Assembly: GCA_937927885.1 (NCBI GenBank)
Contig: CALEZJ010000070.1
Span: 1-5,811, forward strand
From: an uncultured Paracoccaceae bacterium
GTDB lineage: Bacteria; Pseudomonadota; Alphaproteobacteria; Rhodobacterales; Rhodobacteraceae
Direction: 5' to 3'
Length of the DNA: 5,811 nt
Shown here piece after piece: positions 5,475-5,811 of the stretch. Positions within the stretch are counted from its first letter, which is position 1. Each line of letters starts with the position of its first letter. A program made the translations under genes and the position numbers. The notes under the pieces were generated by a model. The model worked only from the letters and a program-made list of their open reading frames with translations, had not been told where the DNA came from and made no database searches.

Positions 5475-5811
5475 CCGATCGAGCCGGGCGGACCAGCAGG
5501 CTCTTGGCGTCCACTCGCGACAGGATGCCCGCCGTCGTGTCGCGGACGATCAGGCGCCCCTTGTCGATGATGGCGATTTCGTCGCACATCTCCTGCGCCT
5601 CTTGCAGGTAGTGCGTTGTCAGGATGATCGTAATCCCCTGCCGGTTCAGCATCCGGACATTGGCCCAGAGCATCTGCCGCAGTTCGATATCCACCCCTGC
5701 CGTGGGTTCGTCGAGCACCAAGACCTGAGGGCTGTGCACCAGCGCCTTGCCAAGGAGCAGCCGCCGCCGCATTCCGCCCGACAGCGTGCGGGCATAGGCG
5801 TTGGCCTTGTC
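5269..5811 (-). CDS. ABC-2 type exporter ATP-binding protein, C-terminal part (gene continues beyond the right window edge)
   Basis: The visible 180 residues enter from the right edge in an open frame beginning DKANAYARTLSGGM. They contain the signature LSGGM (visible residues 10-14), Walker B LVLDEP (31-36) followed by TAGVDIELR, and the switch His67 in ILTTHYLQEAQEMCDEIAIIDKG. This is the COG1131 (CcmA) type of ATPase, closest from memory to E. coli YadG, which pairs with an ABC-2 membrane protein to export an unidentified substrate. The last 90 or so residues are the usual C-terminal domain, ending in EPNLEDAFLALPRDRVA as these proteins normally do. Walker A and the N-terminus are outside the window. 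ATG5772 lies within the signature motif and is not a real start. The gene is convergent with znuB and overlaps its reading frame by 206 bases. No link to zinc is visible. Confidence 0.93.
   Translation of the reverse strand, partial: DKANAYARTLSGGMRRRLLLGKALVHSPQVLVLDEPTAGVDIELRQMLWANVRMLNRQGITIILTTHYLQEAQEMCDEIAIIDKGRLIVRDTTAGILSRVDAKSLLVRPARSVTALALPDGVTREDRADGWLVLTYPASRVSTGALLAAVQAAGVEIADLATAEPNLEDAFLALPRDRVA

Noticed and set aside
1..5811. Mobile elements, CRISPR arrays, phage genes or a novel defence system.
   Set aside because: No transposase or integrase, terminal repeats, spaced direct repeats or unusual gene clusters are visible. All genes belong to known housekeeping-type families.

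Overview
This is a GC-rich chromosomal window with GTG/ATG starts and high-GC codon use. Gene content and protein sequence point to an alphaproteobacterium, most likely a Rhodobacteraceae member (Paracoccus/Rhodobacter-like). The taxonomic call is inference from family resemblance only. I see no insertion sequence, CRISPR array, RNA gene or phage gene. All but about 400 bases of the window are coding.

Left block (1-1451), purine catabolism. The 5' end of a LysR-type regulator gene runs leftwards out of the window. It is divergent from puuD, a membrane urate oxidase (urate hydroxylase) fused to a C-terminal cytochrome c domain. A 23-base inverted repeat lies between them, over the regulator start. 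The arrangement suggests that the regulator controls puuD, but that is not shown.

Middle block (1537-5474), zinc homeostasis. znuA (periplasmic zinc-binding protein) runs leftwards and is followed 40 bases later by a yedK-type SRAP protein that protects abasic DNA sites. Divergent from znuA are zur, znuC and znuB, which overlap by 4 and 11 bases and so look like one transcript. The 88 bases between znuA and zur carry a perfect 15-base palindrome of Zur-box type, overlapping the likely promoters. The logic is a standard autoregulated zinc uptake module: Zur with zinc shuts off znuA and zur-znuC-znuB together. ZnuA, ZnuC and Zur all carry His-rich segments.

Right edge (5269-5811). The C-terminal part of an ABC-2 type exporter ATPase of the YadG/CcmA class runs leftwards into the window, convergent with znuB. 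The znuB reading frame does not stop at the usual family end. It continues for about 68 Arg/Pro-rich residues antisense to this ATPase gene, giving a 206-base tail-to-tail overlap, which is the main oddity here.

I did not find a previously undescribed system. The points most worth checking are the znuB read-through, the znuA-yedK association, the ZnuC His tail and the two dyads at the divergent promoters.
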